DNA of 64,000 nt from assembly GCF_009830945.1 (NCBI RefSeq), contig NZ_ML776455.1:62001-126000 (forward strand), in the 5' to 3' direction. The DNA is from Nocardiopsis sp. FR4. Its GTDB lineage: Bacteria > Actinomycetota > Actinomycetes > Streptosporangiales > Streptosporangiaceae. Position numbers and translations under genes: made by a program. The notes beneath the pieces are model-generated. The model was not told the origin of the DNA. It did no database searches and saw nothing but the letters and a program-made list of their open reading frames with translations. Below, piece by piece: positions 26,861 through 36,539 of this stretch. How positions within the stretch are numbered: position 1 is the first letter of the stretch; each line of letters begins with the position of its first letter.

Positions 26861-27649
26861 GTGACGCTCAAGCCCTGGCCTGAAGCGATCGAGGCGGCTG
26901 CGCGTGCTCTTCGCGCTGGCCGTATTGCTCGGGATTCCATGCACCCCCGCGAAGCCGCTGAAGCTGCCTACACGCCTGGAGGCCCCAGCGTTGACGAGCT
27001 CGAAGCGCTGATCCGGCGGCATCGCGCCGAAGCACGTGCAGCCCTGGGTGGCGTAGAAGCTGAGTCGAGCGAGGTCGACCGGCGGCCGAAGCGCCAGGAT
27101 GCTCGAAAATTTGACGCCCACGAAAAAGGATCCTTTAACCCGAAAAGGGGAACGGTGAAACAGCCGCGCAGCTCTGGAGAGATGAAGGAAGAATTTCCGT
27201 ACACCCTGAGCACGATGTGCTACATCGAGGTACGCAACGACGGTGAGGTTCTGTGGGGAGGCGGACACGAAGCATATGAGCGCGTGAGAAGGGGCGAGTG
27301 CCGTCTCTACGCGGTCTGGCCAGGGCAGTGGTCAAGCCACCTCTTCGCCATTGACGACCTGGACCAGTACGCCGCTGCCTTCGGCCTCGTCCATGACGAG
27401 AAGCGAACGGGCCTAGCTGACCACCAGCATGAGGTGAGCTGGTCGGTGTCCCCCTACGAGAAGCGCCCCAACGGATCCTATGTCTCTATCGAGGTGCAGC
27501 TTGGCTGTGGGTGCTCGATCCGAGATCTCAAGGCCTTCGCCAAGCAGATGCGTGAGCAACGCGGCTGGGATGTCGCGACGACCACGGGTTGGGGGAGTGC
27601 GGGAGACACGTACTCCATCCGTGTACGCCGCACGAGTCTTCGGCAGTAA
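26861..27649 (+). CDS. Hypothetical protein with phage-like N-terminus
   Basis: 262 aa, not recognised. Residues 1-62 are helical with MHPREAAEAAYTPGG and VDELEALIRRHRAEARA, a pattern I associate with small actinophage proteins. Residues ~63-105 are a charged, lower-GC linker (ARKFDAHEKGSFNPKRG). The C-terminal ~150 residues are alpha/beta with a YAVWPGQWSSHLFAIDDLDQ segment and a GCGCSI pair of cysteines. No signal peptide or membrane segment. GTG start at 26861. The join suggests a chimera of a phage fragment and another gene. Function unknown. Confidence 0.6.
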   Translation: MTLKPWPEAIEAAARALRAGRIARDSMHPREAAEAAYTPGGPSVDELEALIRRHRAEARAALGGVEAESSEVDRRPKRQDARKFDAHEKGSFNPKRGTVKQPRSSGEMKEEFPYTLSTMCYIEVRNDGEVLWGGGHEAYERVRRGECRLYAVWPGQWSSHLFAIDDLDQYAAAFGLVHDEKRTGLADHQHEVSWSVSPYEKRPNGSYVSIEVQLGCGCSIRDLKAFAKQMREQRGWDVATTTGWGSAGDTYSIRVRRTSLRQ

Positions 27650-27842
27650 CGGAAATGGAGTACGGCACTTGAGGTGATCCGGTCCGCATCTTTATGCTCT
27701 TCGTGCGTAGCTCGTTGGCGGTCCGCGGGCCGTCGACGAGCTGTGAAGCCAGAGTGCGTCGCTGACTATCCGTACTGGAACACCTGGGTTCGGACCCCAC
27801 TTCGCTGAAGCTCAACGAAGGTCGGGAAGCCAGGTTTCCTCG

Positions 27843-27926
27843 GTAGTGGGGTAGTCGTGTCCCACAGCCTCTTGGGACAACCCCGCTACCGCTGTCGGGA
27901 GCCCTGGTCATGGCACCAGGGTTCCC
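27843..27926. terminator. Nested and tandem hairpins between convergent genes
   Basis: An outer stem (27843-27851 with 27881-27889, one mismatch) encloses an inner 7-bp stem tgtccca/tgggaca (27858-27864, 27873-27879). A second hairpin follows (gggagccctgg with ccagggttccc, 27897-27926). They lie between the plus-strand hypothetical gene and the minus-strand DUF397 gene, as expected of a bidirectional terminator; neither has a T-run. Confidence 0.5.
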
Positions 27927-27940
27927 GTGAACTGAGCTGG

Positions 27941-28123
27941 TTACGGACGTTCTGCCCTGAACTGGTGGAGGAAGCGCTGCCACTCCTCCGCCGGAAAGCT
28001 GAGGAAGCCGAGGACACGGTTCTGGGTGTCACGGACGTCGGCCCCACGGGCGTGCTCACGCGCTTCGACACAGTTGGTGGCCCCGTTGCTGTACGTACTC
28101 TTGTGCCACTCCGGCCTGTTCAT
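27941..28123 (-). CDS. DUF397 domain protein
   Basis: 60 aa with the DUF397 pattern: WHKSTYSNGATNCVEA at the N-terminus, then VRDTQN (usually RDSK) and a C-terminal FPAEEWQRFLHQF. These small proteins are encoded after XRE-DUF5753 regulators throughout actinomycetes and probably act as their partner. The ATG at 28123 overlaps the stop of the upstream XRE gene by four bases. Confidence 0.85.
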   Translation of the reverse strand: MNRPEWHKSTYSNGATNCVEAREHARGADVRDTQNRVLGFLSFPAEEWQRFLHQFRAERP

Positions 28124-28944
28124 CGCTCCAACCTCGCTATTTCGTCCTGGAACCTGGTCAAGGTCTCGATGGGGTTCATCGCTATCCCCTGCAGCGCGGA
28201 GAACTGCATACGGTAGTTGGCCACCTCCATCGTGTTCGTGATGACCTGGCCTTCACGGATGGACTCAGCGACCAGCACTTCCGGGACGTGATCCGTCGTG
28301 ATCAGCTTATATGCGCCGGAAACGCCAGGATGGGTGGGAGCGTCAGGAGGCACCATCTGGAGGGTGATCCGACCGCGCACGGCCAGATCCGTCACGTGCG
28401 CGAGCTGACGGCGCATGACCTCTGCCGATCCATAGCGTCGGAGTAGGACCGACCCGTCCATGACCAGCCAGAGTCTCGGATTCTCCCTCTCGGCGATTCG
28501 CTGTGAACGCTTCCACCGCTCCTCCGCCATGCGCTCCACCTCGCTTGTGGGAAGCCAGGGAGCTCCGTGGCGGATGATCGCCCGAGCGTACTCCTGCGTC
28601 TGGAGATAGGCCGGGAAGACAAGGACCTCATACTCGTAGACGGCGCTGGCCCCGTCGATGAGTTCGGCGATCTCGTACTTCCAGACCTCCCCTCCCGAGC
28701 CGGTCAACTCCTTCCACAGGTGCGTCAGTCTCCCGTTGCCGAGGGCCTCGTCCAGGGCGGCACGCAACTGGCCGACGGGAGGCGTTACTCCCCGCTCGAC
28801 CTCAGAGATCGTCGTCTTCGAACTGTTCGCCCTGCGTGCGAGTGCTGTCTGCGTCAGTCCGGCCTCCTCCCGTAGGCGCCGAACCTCACGCCCGTAGGAA
28901 GCAAGGACTCTCTTGTCCGGTTTTTCGTTCTTCTCGGGAGGCAC
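28120..28944 (-). CDS. XRE-family regulator with DUF5753
   Basis: 274 aa. The N-terminal HTH (residues ~15-70; LTQTALARRANSSKTTISEV) precedes a DUF5753 domain (VFPAYLQTQEYARAIIR; RITLQMVPPDAPTHPG). It pairs with the DUF397 gene downstream and is divergent from the ATPase gene at 29170; the 225-bp gap between them should hold both promoters. Its target is unknown. Confidence 0.87.
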   Translation of the reverse strand: MPPEKNEKPDKRVLASYGREVRRLREEAGLTQTALARRANSSKTTISEVERGVTPPVGQLRAALDEALGNGRLTHLWKELTGSGGEVWKYEIAELIDGASAVYEYEVLVFPAYLQTQEYARAIIRHGAPWLPTSEVERMAEERWKRSQRIAERENPRLWLVMDGSVLLRRYGSAEVMRRQLAHVTDLAVRGRITLQMVPPDAPTHPGVSGAYKLITTDHVPEVLVAESIREGQVITNTMEVANYRMQFSALQGIAMNPIETLTRFQDEIARLER

Positions 28945-29169
28945 CCTCTTATCATGCCTGGCTATGACGTGTCACGTCGATCCTTTCCTGAAAATGACGG
29001 GAGGGGAAACCCTGTGACGGCTCTGTGACGATCACCTTCACCTGCGCAATGACGAAGCCGAAGATGGAACCGCGGCTCGTTGGGATGAGGAACCGAACCA
29101 TCCCCAAGGCCGAGAAGTGCCTATCAATGGCCAGTCTCCACATGAAAAACAGACAGAAAGGTTGATGGC

Positions 29170-29715
29170 GTGGCGAAAGTGATCAGAGTAGACACGGCCA
29201 GGTTCCGTAGCTGCGGAGACCAATCCGCCGATCGGCTTCCCCGCCGCCTCGGTGACTCTCGTTCGAACTCGCCCCTGGTGATGGACGAGGATCGTCCGCA
29301 CCTGGGTGCCGCGATCGTTCTCCCCGGTGAACCTGATCAGGCGGCCGTCATGCGGCGTCGAATCCGCTCACGCACCAACGGCAACGGCCCTGGGACCGAC
29401 ACTCTCGTGCTGCTGGCCAGCGAGCTGTTCACCAACGCCCTACGACATAGCCGCAGCGGCGGTCCCGGAGGGGAGGTCGCTGTGGCCGTGTTCAAGCTCC
29501 CCGGCCGCTACCAGGTCAGAGTCACCGACCAGGGGCCCGGTGAGGACCACAGGAGTACCTTCCCCCATCCCCGTCCCTTGGGCTTGTTGGACGAAGGAGG
29601 CTTCGGTCTGCACCTGGTCGACAGCGAAGCCAGCCGTTGGGGCACGATTCGCGAAGGCGGCCGGACCACTGTGTGGTTCGAGGTTGACCGCGATTCCCAC
29701 GTCTCCGCCTCGTGA
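29170..29715 (+). CDS. ATP-binding protein, HATPase_c (RsbW-like)
   Basis: 181 aa with the GHKL ATPase boxes: N-box ELFTNALRHS, G1 DQGPGED and G2 GGFGLHLVD. No histidine-phosphotransfer domain, so it is a stand-alone serine-kinase/anti-sigma-type ATPase of the kind abundant beside XRE-DUF397 pairs in actinomycetes. GTG at 29170. A long, poorly conserved N-terminus (first ~45 residues) may mean that the real start is further in. A 67-codon gene follows seven bases downstream. Confidence 0.82.
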   Translation: MAKVIRVDTARFRSCGDQSADRLPRRLGDSRSNSPLVMDEDRPHLGAAIVLPGEPDQAAVMRRRIRSRTNGNGPGTDTLVLLASELFTNALRHSRSGGPGGEVAVAVFKLPGRYQVRVTDQGPGEDHRSTFPHPRPLGLLDEGGFGLHLVDSEASRWGTIREGGRTTVWFEVDRDSHVSAS

Positions 29716-29722
29716 GGCCACT

Positions 29723-29926
29723 ATGGGGTGGCAACGTGCGGATGACCAATGTGCTTATGACGCCGCCCGAGGGCTTCAGCGCCACCTCGGTTCCAGGTGG
29801 CTCGTGTTCTGGGGGCCCGCGTCGCGAAGCTTCTGGGGGTTCCAGCGCGGTGGCCCCTACCCCCTGATGCTGAGAGCCCCAACACCACAGGGCCTTGTGG
29901 ACGAGATCCGACGACACCGAGGATGA
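29723..29926 (+). CDS. Small Trp-rich hypothetical protein
   Basis: 67 aa starting MGWQRADDQCAYDAARG, with RHLGSRWLVFWGPASRSFWG and a C-terminal TPQGLVDEIRRH. Short proteins of this kind (a WxVxWG-like strand, a proline-rich turn, a final LxxxI helix) commonly follow HATPase genes in Streptomyces and relatives. The spacing of seven bases supports co-expression. Function unknown. Confidence 0.55.
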   Translation: MGWQRADDQCAYDAARGLQRHLGSRWLVFWGPASRSFWGFQRGGPYPLMLRAPTPQGLVDEIRRHRG

Positions 29927-29998
29927 GGGGAAAGCAAGCGGATGGTTCTCCTCTGCGGGTGCTACGGCAACCCTCGCGAGGGCGCGGAACGCCGACCT

Positions 29999-30034
29999 AC
30001 CGCTACACCCGCATCCCTGTGCCGGTGTAGCGGT
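29999..30034. terminator. 11-bp perfect hairpin
   Basis: Arms accgctacacc (29999-30009) and ggtgtagcggt (30024-30034) with a 14-base loop. It lies between the plus-strand small gene and the 3' end of jetD on the minus strand and can serve both. The rest of 29927-30253 holds no supported gene. Confidence 0.6.
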
Positions 30035-30253
30035 CTCCGGGTTTGGCTCCGGCCTTCACACGCTGAACCTCTCCGAAGCCATCCGGTGTCTGCGCCGCCC
30101 CTCTGAAGCCGGTGCCCGTGCCAAGGCGGTGCAGCTTGTCACGGGCGATGGGCTCTGGCCCCCAAATCGTCGGTATCAACCGTGCTGTCGCCGTTCCGCG
30201 CGGTTAAGGGGGCCAAAGGGTCCAGGCCACTTCGGCAGTGCCGTGTGTGGTCA

Positions 30254-31336
30254 TCACCAGTTCTGTCCCAGACCCGGGTTACGCACCAGGACACTCGTTC
30301 CAAGCCGTTCCTGTGGTATCCGCTGCCGTGCTTGGAGAAGGGGCAGAACGCGGTTCTGCAGTGGCCCGGGGAGCCACCGGCATACCGCTGCGTAGTCGGA
30401 CGAGGCGTGTCGGTTGCTCGCGTCCGGTTTCCTCCAGGATGCGGAACCGTCAAGCAGAAAGCGATAGTGGGCTTCTGCTGGTCGTAGCCTCGGTAGCCCG
30501 GCTGCTTCGGCCTGTGCGGCTGCACGCACGGCTATCTGCAGTCCTGCCAGATCCAGATCGCCGAAATAGTAGACATGATCTGGTGCCGGTTCGAGCATAG
30601 GGATGCTCAGAACACTCTGTGTGAAAGACGTGCCGTGTCCCCACCCCACGTGCAGGTTCGGGCGTGCATCTGGTCCACATCGCCGGAGCGCGGTGAGGAA
30701 GGAATTGTAGGTGGCGAGATTCTCCACGACGAGCAGACGGGGGCGGCCCTCTCCCCGCACGTACTGGGAGACGAATGGTAGGGGTGGTGCGAAGCACGCC
30801 AGAGAGTCCAGGCTCAGCGCGCCAGTGGTGAAGAGCCTGGTCTTCAGGTAGCGCTCAAGGGCTTTCTCGTCATCGAAGAGCTCCAAGGACCGCTCCTGGA
30901 CGGGAGCCGGGGCCGGTGTGGGAGTGTCGCGCATCCAGGAGGCTATCCGCTCGAGGACCTCCTGTTCGTCGGCGCGGGTGGCGATCCGCCCTGCGGCTTC
31001 GAGGGCCTTGGGCCAGACACGCCGGATGGGTTCGGGCTTGGACGGCGCCGGAGGCATGACGCGCATGACCCAGTTGGGTATCGGCGGAGAGGCACGCGTG
31101 TCCCAACCCGTCCGCGAACCGTCCGCTGGAAACGTGATCTTCCTGGTGCTGCCGAGTTCATCGAGAGCGGTGCGGACCCGGGCACGGCCCTGGGGATCAC
31201 CGACCAGCCCCGGGTCGAATCCGTGTGCACATTCGAAGAGCACATCAACCTCGACCCGTTTGGTGCGGGCACCGTCGAGGACGTGGGCGAGTTCAGCGGC
31301 CAGTGGAGACAACCGCTGCTCCTCGGAGTGGCTCAT
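30254..31336 (-). CDS. jetD: Wadjet JetD, TOPRIM-type nuclease subunit
   Basis: 360 aa. JetD proteins cleave DNA once the JetABC SMC complex has recognised a small circular molecule. The acidic catalytic set is visible as Glu in LLVVENLATYNSF and the DxD in YYFGDLDLAGLQI near residue 259. The N-terminal part is winged-helix-like and charged. ATG overlaps the jetC stop (ATGA). Length is typical. Known role: protection against plasmids. Confidence 0.87.
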   Translation of the reverse strand: MSHSEEQRLSPLAAELAHVLDGARTKRVEVDVLFECAHGFDPGLVGDPQGRARVRTALDELGSTRKITFPADGSRTGWDTRASPPIPNWVMRVMPPAPSKPEPIRRVWPKALEAAGRIATRADEQEVLERIASWMRDTPTPAPAPVQERSLELFDDEKALERYLKTRLFTTGALSLDSLACFAPPLPFVSQYVRGEGRPRLLVVENLATYNSFLTALRRCGPDARPNLHVGWGHGTSFTQSVLSIPMLEPAPDHVYYFGDLDLAGLQIAVRAAAQAEAAGLPRLRPAEAHYRFLLDGSASWRKPDASNRHASSDYAAVCRWLPGPLQNRVLPLLQARQRIPQERLGTSVLVRNPGLGQNW

Positions 31337-34300
31337 ACCTCTCCTCCCTCATGGGGAGAATCGTTCTCCCAGGAGTGGTCGTGATGCGCGACCCGGATGC
31401 CGGTGACCCCCATGGCGCGGTCCTTGATCTCCTCCTCGGCAACGATGTAGCGGCGGTTGCGGGTGCGACCACCCCGGTTCTCGAGCCTGATGACGTTGGG
31501 GAACTGGATGACGGCCGCGGGGTCCTTCACACCTGTGGTGTAGACGAGCTGTACTCCGTGTGAGGCGGCCACGCTCCGCTGCAACCGCACCAAGGAGGCT
31601 GAGGAGGCCCTGCCGATGGGATTGTCCAGGAGCAGTACCCCGCCCGAGCGCCCCCGGCGGCCGGTGTTCGCGGCGCGTAGCGCGGCCAGCGTGCAGTACA
31701 GGGCCACACACACGGTGAGCTTTTCACCCCCGCTCCACTTGGCGAGCCGACTGATGTCCTCCGTAGCGCCGGTGACGTCTTCGGTGGGCTTGAGCACCTT
31801 GACAGTGAAGCCCCGAGGTCCCGCCGCTTCATGGACGGCTGCCTTGAGCATCGGCATCCCCTCGGGTTTGAGCCCTTTCTGCACCGTCCGGTCAATGATT
31901 CGCTCGGCGTAGACGATCAGATCCGCTTCGCTGGGCCTGTCGAATCCGATCCGGAGTATGCGCTTCCCCGACCAGGAACCGGAGGTGTTCTTCATCTGGG
32001 AAGCGCGTTCGGCCTTGGCGAGCACGTCGAGGCTCTCCTTGACCAGGTGGGCCAGGGCCTCGCTCAGAATGCCCTGGTCCTGGGCGATCGAGGTGAGTTC
32101 ATCGCCCAGTGTCTGAGCACGCAGCCGCAGCCGGTCGGCCAGGTCGGACGCGTGAGAGCCGAGCATGGCAGGCTGGTCGTTGGCCACCCGGTCCTTGACC
32201 GGACCTGAGACCCCCGGGAATCGTGTGGCGGTGCGCCGTAGCTGGTCCACGGAAGCCGTGAGCTCCGCGTTCGCCGTGTCGACCTTCTTCGTCGCGGCGG
32301 TGATGGCGTTCCTGACCTCGCGGGAGCGTTCCCTGGCGGTGTTCTCGTCATCAGTGAACAGGTCCGCCTCGGTGACGGCATCTTCTCCAGGTTTGGGAAG
32401 TGACTCCAACAGGGTGTCGAGGAGTTTTTGGCGAACACCAGAGCTCTGGACTCGTGCGTCCAGTTCTTGGATGAGCGCTTCTGCCCGGGTGACCTTCTCT
32501 TGTGCCTGTTGGGTGAGTACTTCCTGCTCAGCAGCCAAGGACTCGGCCTGTGCCGAATCGACGGGTACCGTGGGCAGGGCACGGCGCGGTTTCTGCCGTA
32601 CCTCTTCAATAGTCCTGAGATCGGCTGCGCACTGTTGAACCCTGCCTTGTGCGACGCCATGTTCTCGGTCAGCGGTTTCTGAGGCTGCACGGGCTTCCCT
32701 GAGCGCCGAGTCTCGAAGATGCCGGTCCTGGCCCTCTGGTGAGGCGAGTAGTCGGCTCGCGACCTCACGCACCTGCGAAGTGAGCGTGCCCAGTTCCTGC
32801 CGGGCAGAGGCGACGCGTTGGGTGAGGCTCTGAACACGGTCGGCCAGTACCGATGCGGACGCACGCTGCCTCAGCGCGCTCAGCGCATTCTGCTGGTTGT
32901 GGCGCAGGGTGTCCAGCGGTACGGCAGAGTCGTCCGACATCTGGACCTGAACGGACAGTCCATCGGGACTGTCGGGGATCTCGTCGCTCTCCGCTCGGTA
33001 GCGCTGGGCCTGACGCTGTTTGGCGCCGGCTTCGGACTCCTTGGCCTGGGCTGTGAGCAGTGCTTGTGTGGCGGCACGGTCGTGTGTCGCTTCCCGTGCG
33101 ACGGCATCGCTTTTGCGCAGTCGGGCGTCGGCTTCGCGCCGTTGCCACGACTCCTTCTCCGCAAACGAAGGCAGCAGGTCCTCAAGCCAGTCGATGGTTG
33201 CGCCCAGAAGACGTGACTCCTCGACGAGTTCGGCACGGCGGGTCTCGTCCAGTTCATCGCGGTCGTTCAGGCTCTGGAGTTCCAGCCGAAGTGTTTCGGC
33301 TTCCTCATCAAACCCCGTGATCTTCTGGTCGAGGCCGTCGATCTCCTCATCCAGCGCCTCCAGGTGCCCGGCAGGGCAGTCACCAAGGAAAGCGATGATC
33401 TCGCGGCGCAACTCCTCATCGGCGTCGCGCTGGGCGGCCAGTTCCCGTTCCATCCGTTGATGGACGTGCGCCTGCTCCTTCAGGATCCGTACCGTCGCCT
33501 CCGCTTCGACCGGGTCGACCAGACCTGGTTGAAGGGCGGTCCAGGCAGGTTCGGTACCGGAGCTGTTCGTGGAGCCGCCGCGGATGATGGCGTCAGCGGC
33601 TTCCACGGAGTAGAGGCCGACAAGATTCGTGGTCACGACGCTCTGAGCGTTCAGAGTACGCACGGCTTCGGGGACCGACTCGGTCGGTACCACGACGCCG
33701 CACCCCAGTCGGGCTACCTCCGGAGTATCCAGGAGGGTGATGAGGCGGTCAGTGGACACGACCTCGCGGAGGTGGGACCATCCCGCCTGCGTGGGAATGC
33801 CCGAGCTGGTGAGTGCATGCTCGACGCGTTCGGTATCCAGCCCGGGCGGAAGTACATGGTCGCGTTGCTGAGCCTCGATGGTGTGCTGGTCGGCACGCCG
33901 CTCGGCCCGGCGAAGGATGCGCTCGTTGTCGGCCGAGAGCGCGGCGTCGCTCAGCCGACGCTGAAGCAGCGCCGCTTCCGACCACAGATCGATGCTGGTG
34001 GTGTCGTCGGCTTCGGCGAGTTCACGCAGCCGTTCGGAACCTGTCAACACGCTCAGACGCTGCTCCAGCCCTGCTCGGCGCTGTGCCGTTGCGGTCCTGG
34101 CGTGCTCTGCCGCACTGCGTTCATGTGCCAGGTCTGTCTGCCGTGCCGTGATCTTGTTACGGCGCCGCCGACGATCTTCCGCCTGCTCGGAAAGCTCCGT
34201 GACGCGGTTGTCGACCCGGCTCTGTTGCTCCGTGACTGTCGTCAGGTACTGGTCGGGGGGTGTGGATTCCGCGGGCAGGTGGCCGCGTTCCACCCCTCGG

Positions 34301-35787
34301 CTGATTTGCCGGGCGAGCATGGTCAGCCGTTCACGAGCCTTGGTCTCGTCTGTCGCGGCCTTGTCCCGATCGGCGCGTGCCGTCCCAGCGAGCTCCTTCT
34401 CCGCGGCTGCGGACTCCAGGGCTGTTTCTCGTTGCTCATCCGCCAGTTCAGACCCGAAATCGGCTTCCTCGGCGAGCCTGGTCAGCCGTAGTTTCAGCAG
34501 CACTGCCTTGCGGGCGTGCTCCTCACGCAGCGGGGCGAGTTCGTTTTCCTCAGCGGCCGCGTCCAGTTCCGCTTGGGCGAGCTCGCCCTCCAGGGTGGCG
34601 AAGGCGGCCAGTTGCCCGGTGGCCTCCCAGGCCCGGCTGGTGGCGCGAGCTTCCTCAGCCCGTTTGTATGCGGCACGTTCCTCGACTTCGGCCTCGCGTA
34701 GACGCAGCCGTGCGGCCTCCCGGCGGTACAGATAAAGCAGTCCCCCGCTCTGTGAGCGTTCGTTGTTGGCCGCGCTTCTCTGCTCCTGGATGACCTTCTT
34801 CTGCGACTCGAGATGCTTCAGATCCACGCCGATCTTGGCGACCGAGGAGGCGAAGGAGGACGCCAACCGCATCGCGGACATATCGGCCGCCGAGAGCTCA
34901 TCGTTGGCGGACTGCAGTTTGCGATGACGCGAGTACACCTCGTCCAGACCTGTCGCCGCCGCGTTGCAGAAATCACGTTCCTCGATCTTGCGGGGCTTGG
35001 CGGACAGCAGTTCGGTGACGCTGGCCAGTCTGCGGGCCACACTGGCGGGCGCATCCGGCTGAGTGGTCAGATCGAGGAGGAAATCGATGAAGTCCTTGGC
35101 GGCGGGGAACTTGAACATGTCCTCCACACCGCCCTCGACATGGTTCATCTGCTTCTGGATCCGGAAGATCTCCGGGTCCAGGTGGCGGTCCAGCAGCGCC
35201 TTGTTCCACACGTACTGTTTGTCCGTCACCACGAGGTCGACGTGACGCATATGCGGTTTCGCCATGTTCTTCAGCGCGTCCAGGAAGGCGTCTGCCCGTC
35301 GGGGTCTGCCTGATTCGTCGGTGAAGGGAAGGTTCTCCAGGTCCAGAAGAGACGGCAGCATGCGGAAGAGGTAGAAGCTGGTGTTCAGGCGGTCCCGTGA
35401 CTCGGTGGCCTTGACGGGGCGGCGTAGGCCGACCCATTCATGGACGACACCGGTGATGAGGACGTCCTCTGGATCACCCAGCAGCGTCCGGGCTGTTTCC
35501 ACGGGTTGCCAGACGGCGGTCACGTGAGAGGTGTCGCCCGAGTCCACGTAGTCGGTGAGGTGCCGTTGGACCGCCCGTCCCATGAAGTCGTTGGCACGCG
35601 GCAGAAGTTGCGCGTACAGCAGTGACAGGATGCTGGACTTGCCGCCGCCGTTGCGAAGCCATACCACCGAGTCGTGGGGGAGCGCACCCTCGTCGGTCGG
35701 AGCGGTCAGATCGAGGGTCAGGTCGGTGAACCGGGCCGACCGCTCGCCGACGGAGCGGAATCGCAGGGCTGCCAGTTGGTACGTCAT
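31333..35787 (-). CDS. jetC: Wadjet JetC, SMC-like ATPase
   Basis: 1484 aa. Walker A WLRNGGGKSSILS is near residue 45; the signature LAKWSGGEKLTV near 1349 and Walker B GVLLLDNPIGRAS near 1389 complete the ABC-type head. Between them lie long Ala/Glu/Arg/Gln-rich coiled coils with a globular hinge-like zone near residues 650-720, the SMC/MukB/RecN layout. ATG at 35787 (MTYQLAALRFRSVG) overlaps the jetB stop as ATGA; upstream in-frame extension is antisense-like. Longer than common type I JetC, so I leave the Wadjet subtype open. Confidence 0.92.
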   Translation of the reverse strand: MTYQLAALRFRSVGERSARFTDLTLDLTAPTDEGALPHDSVVWLRNGGGKSSILSLLYAQLLPRANDFMGRAVQRHLTDYVDSGDTSHVTAVWQPVETARTLLGDPEDVLITGVVHEWVGLRRPVKATESRDRLNTSFYLFRMLPSLLDLENLPFTDESGRPRRADAFLDALKNMAKPHMRHVDLVVTDKQYVWNKALLDRHLDPEIFRIQKQMNHVEGGVEDMFKFPAAKDFIDFLLDLTTQPDAPASVARRLASVTELLSAKPRKIEERDFCNAAATGLDEVYSRHRKLQSANDELSAADMSAMRLASSFASSVAKIGVDLKHLESQKKVIQEQRSAANNERSQSGGLLYLYRREAARLRLREAEVEERAAYKRAEEARATSRAWEATGQLAAFATLEGELAQAELDAAAEENELAPLREEHARKAVLLKLRLTRLAEEADFGSELADEQRETALESAAAEKELAGTARADRDKAATDETKARERLTMLARQISRGVERGHLPAESTPPDQYLTTVTEQQSRVDNRVTELSEQAEDRRRRRNKITARQTDLAHERSAAEHARTATAQRRAGLEQRLSVLTGSERLRELAEADDTTSIDLWSEAALLQRRLSDAALSADNERILRRAERRADQHTIEAQQRDHVLPPGLDTERVEHALTSSGIPTQAGWSHLREVVSTDRLITLLDTPEVARLGCGVVVPTESVPEAVRTLNAQSVVTTNLVGLYSVEAADAIIRGGSTNSSGTEPAWTALQPGLVDPVEAEATVRILKEQAHVHQRMERELAAQRDADEELRREIIAFLGDCPAGHLEALDEEIDGLDQKITGFDEEAETLRLELQSLNDRDELDETRRAELVEESRLLGATIDWLEDLLPSFAEKESWQRREADARLRKSDAVAREATHDRAATQALLTAQAKESEAGAKQRQAQRYRAESDEIPDSPDGLSVQVQMSDDSAVPLDTLRHNQQNALSALRQRASASVLADRVQSLTQRVASARQELGTLTSQVREVASRLLASPEGQDRHLRDSALREARAASETADREHGVAQGRVQQCAADLRTIEEVRQKPRRALPTVPVDSAQAESLAAEQEVLTQQAQEKVTRAEALIQELDARVQSSGVRQKLLDTLLESLPKPGEDAVTEADLFTDDENTARERSREVRNAITAATKKVDTANAELTASVDQLRRTATRFPGVSGPVKDRVANDQPAMLGSHASDLADRLRLRAQTLGDELTSIAQDQGILSEALAHLVKESLDVLAKAERASQMKNTSGSWSGKRILRIGFDRPSEADLIVYAERIIDRTVQKGLKPEGMPMLKAAVHEAAGPRGFTVKVLKPTEDVTGATEDISRLAKWSGGEKLTVCVALYCTLAALRAANTGRRGRSGGVLLLDNPIGRASSASLVRLQRSVAASHGVQLVYTTGVKDPAAVIQFPNVIRLENRGGRTRNRRYIVAEEEIKDRAMGVTGIRVAHHDHSWENDSPHEGGEV

Positions 35788-36539
35788 CCGTCGCTCTCCT
35801 CGCTGATCGGATCTGTTCCCCGCTGAGCTCGGCGGAGTTCCGCGATGAAGGTGTAGGCGCGTTCGAGCGCGATCTCCCTGGCGTGTACGCGAAACCTCTC
35901 GGTTAGCGTCCACGTTCCGCTGACGGAAGGGTCGGTGCGTGCCATGCCCTGCCCTGTGAGCCAGGAGAGGATGGATTCGACCCAGAAGCGAGTGCACTTG
36001 GTCGTCAGCCTGCCGGATCGGGGCCCCTGCTTCCCGTAGTCCGTGGGCGGCATGTCCAGATAGATCCGCCAGGCCTCGTCCAGCCCTTCCTCCGGGATGA
36101 TCTCCCCGGCCGCGTCGTGTGTACGCAGTTGTTCGCACAACTCGCGCAGCCAGGTGTCCAGATCCCGGGAGGGCACCCGCCGGACCCTGTCGTCATCGAG
36201 CTCCTGAGCGCTGGGAAAGGCGAAGGCGACGAGGCCGGTGAGAACCAGCCCGGCCAGGATCTTGTGCTCGGGTTTGCCGGTGTTGGGCATGTCCGAGAGC
36301 CGAAACGCCAGTGGGGATTCCGGCTGGACACCGAGGATCAGTCCGAAGTCTCCGTCGGACAGCACCTGTGCTCCGAGGCCGTGGAGCATGGCGTTGGTGG
36401 CCGTCTTGAAGTTCAGGTCCGTGCGGTAGCGGCTCAGCACCCGCTGATATTCCGGGTTGCGGCCTGGTCGCTGCGCGGGACGCAGGGCCCAGGCGACCAG
36501 CGTTCCGATGTCGGTGTGGTCGTTGTCGGTCAGGGTCAT
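35784..36539 (-). CDS. jetB: Wadjet JetB, kleisin-partner (KITE-like) subunit
   Basis: 251 aa, mostly helical with two winged-helix-like parts. It is assigned from its place between jetA and jetC, length, and segments such as ALRPAQRPGRNPEYQRVLSR and VESILSWLTGQGMA. By family knowledge JetB/DUF4194 proteins are MukE-like and dimerise on the kleisin JetA. ATG 36539 overlaps the jetA stop; it ends overlapping the jetC start. Confidence 0.8.
   Translation of the reverse strand: MTLTDNDHTDIGTLVAWALRPAQRPGRNPEYQRVLSRYRTDLNFKTATNAMLHGLGAQVLSDGDFGLILGVQPESPLAFRLSDMPNTGKPEHKILAGLVLTGLVAFAFPSAQELDDDRVRRVPSRDLDTWLRELCEQLRTHDAAGEIIPEEGLDEAWRIYLDMPPTDYGKQGPRSGRLTTKCTRFWVESILSWLTGQGMARTDPSVSGTWTLTERFRVHAREIALERAYTFIAELRRAQRGTDPISEESDG

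Noticed and set aside
27785..27801. tRNA T-arm-like sequence (tgggttcggacccca)
   Set aside because: No matching acceptor, D or anticodon stems can be built around it in either direction.
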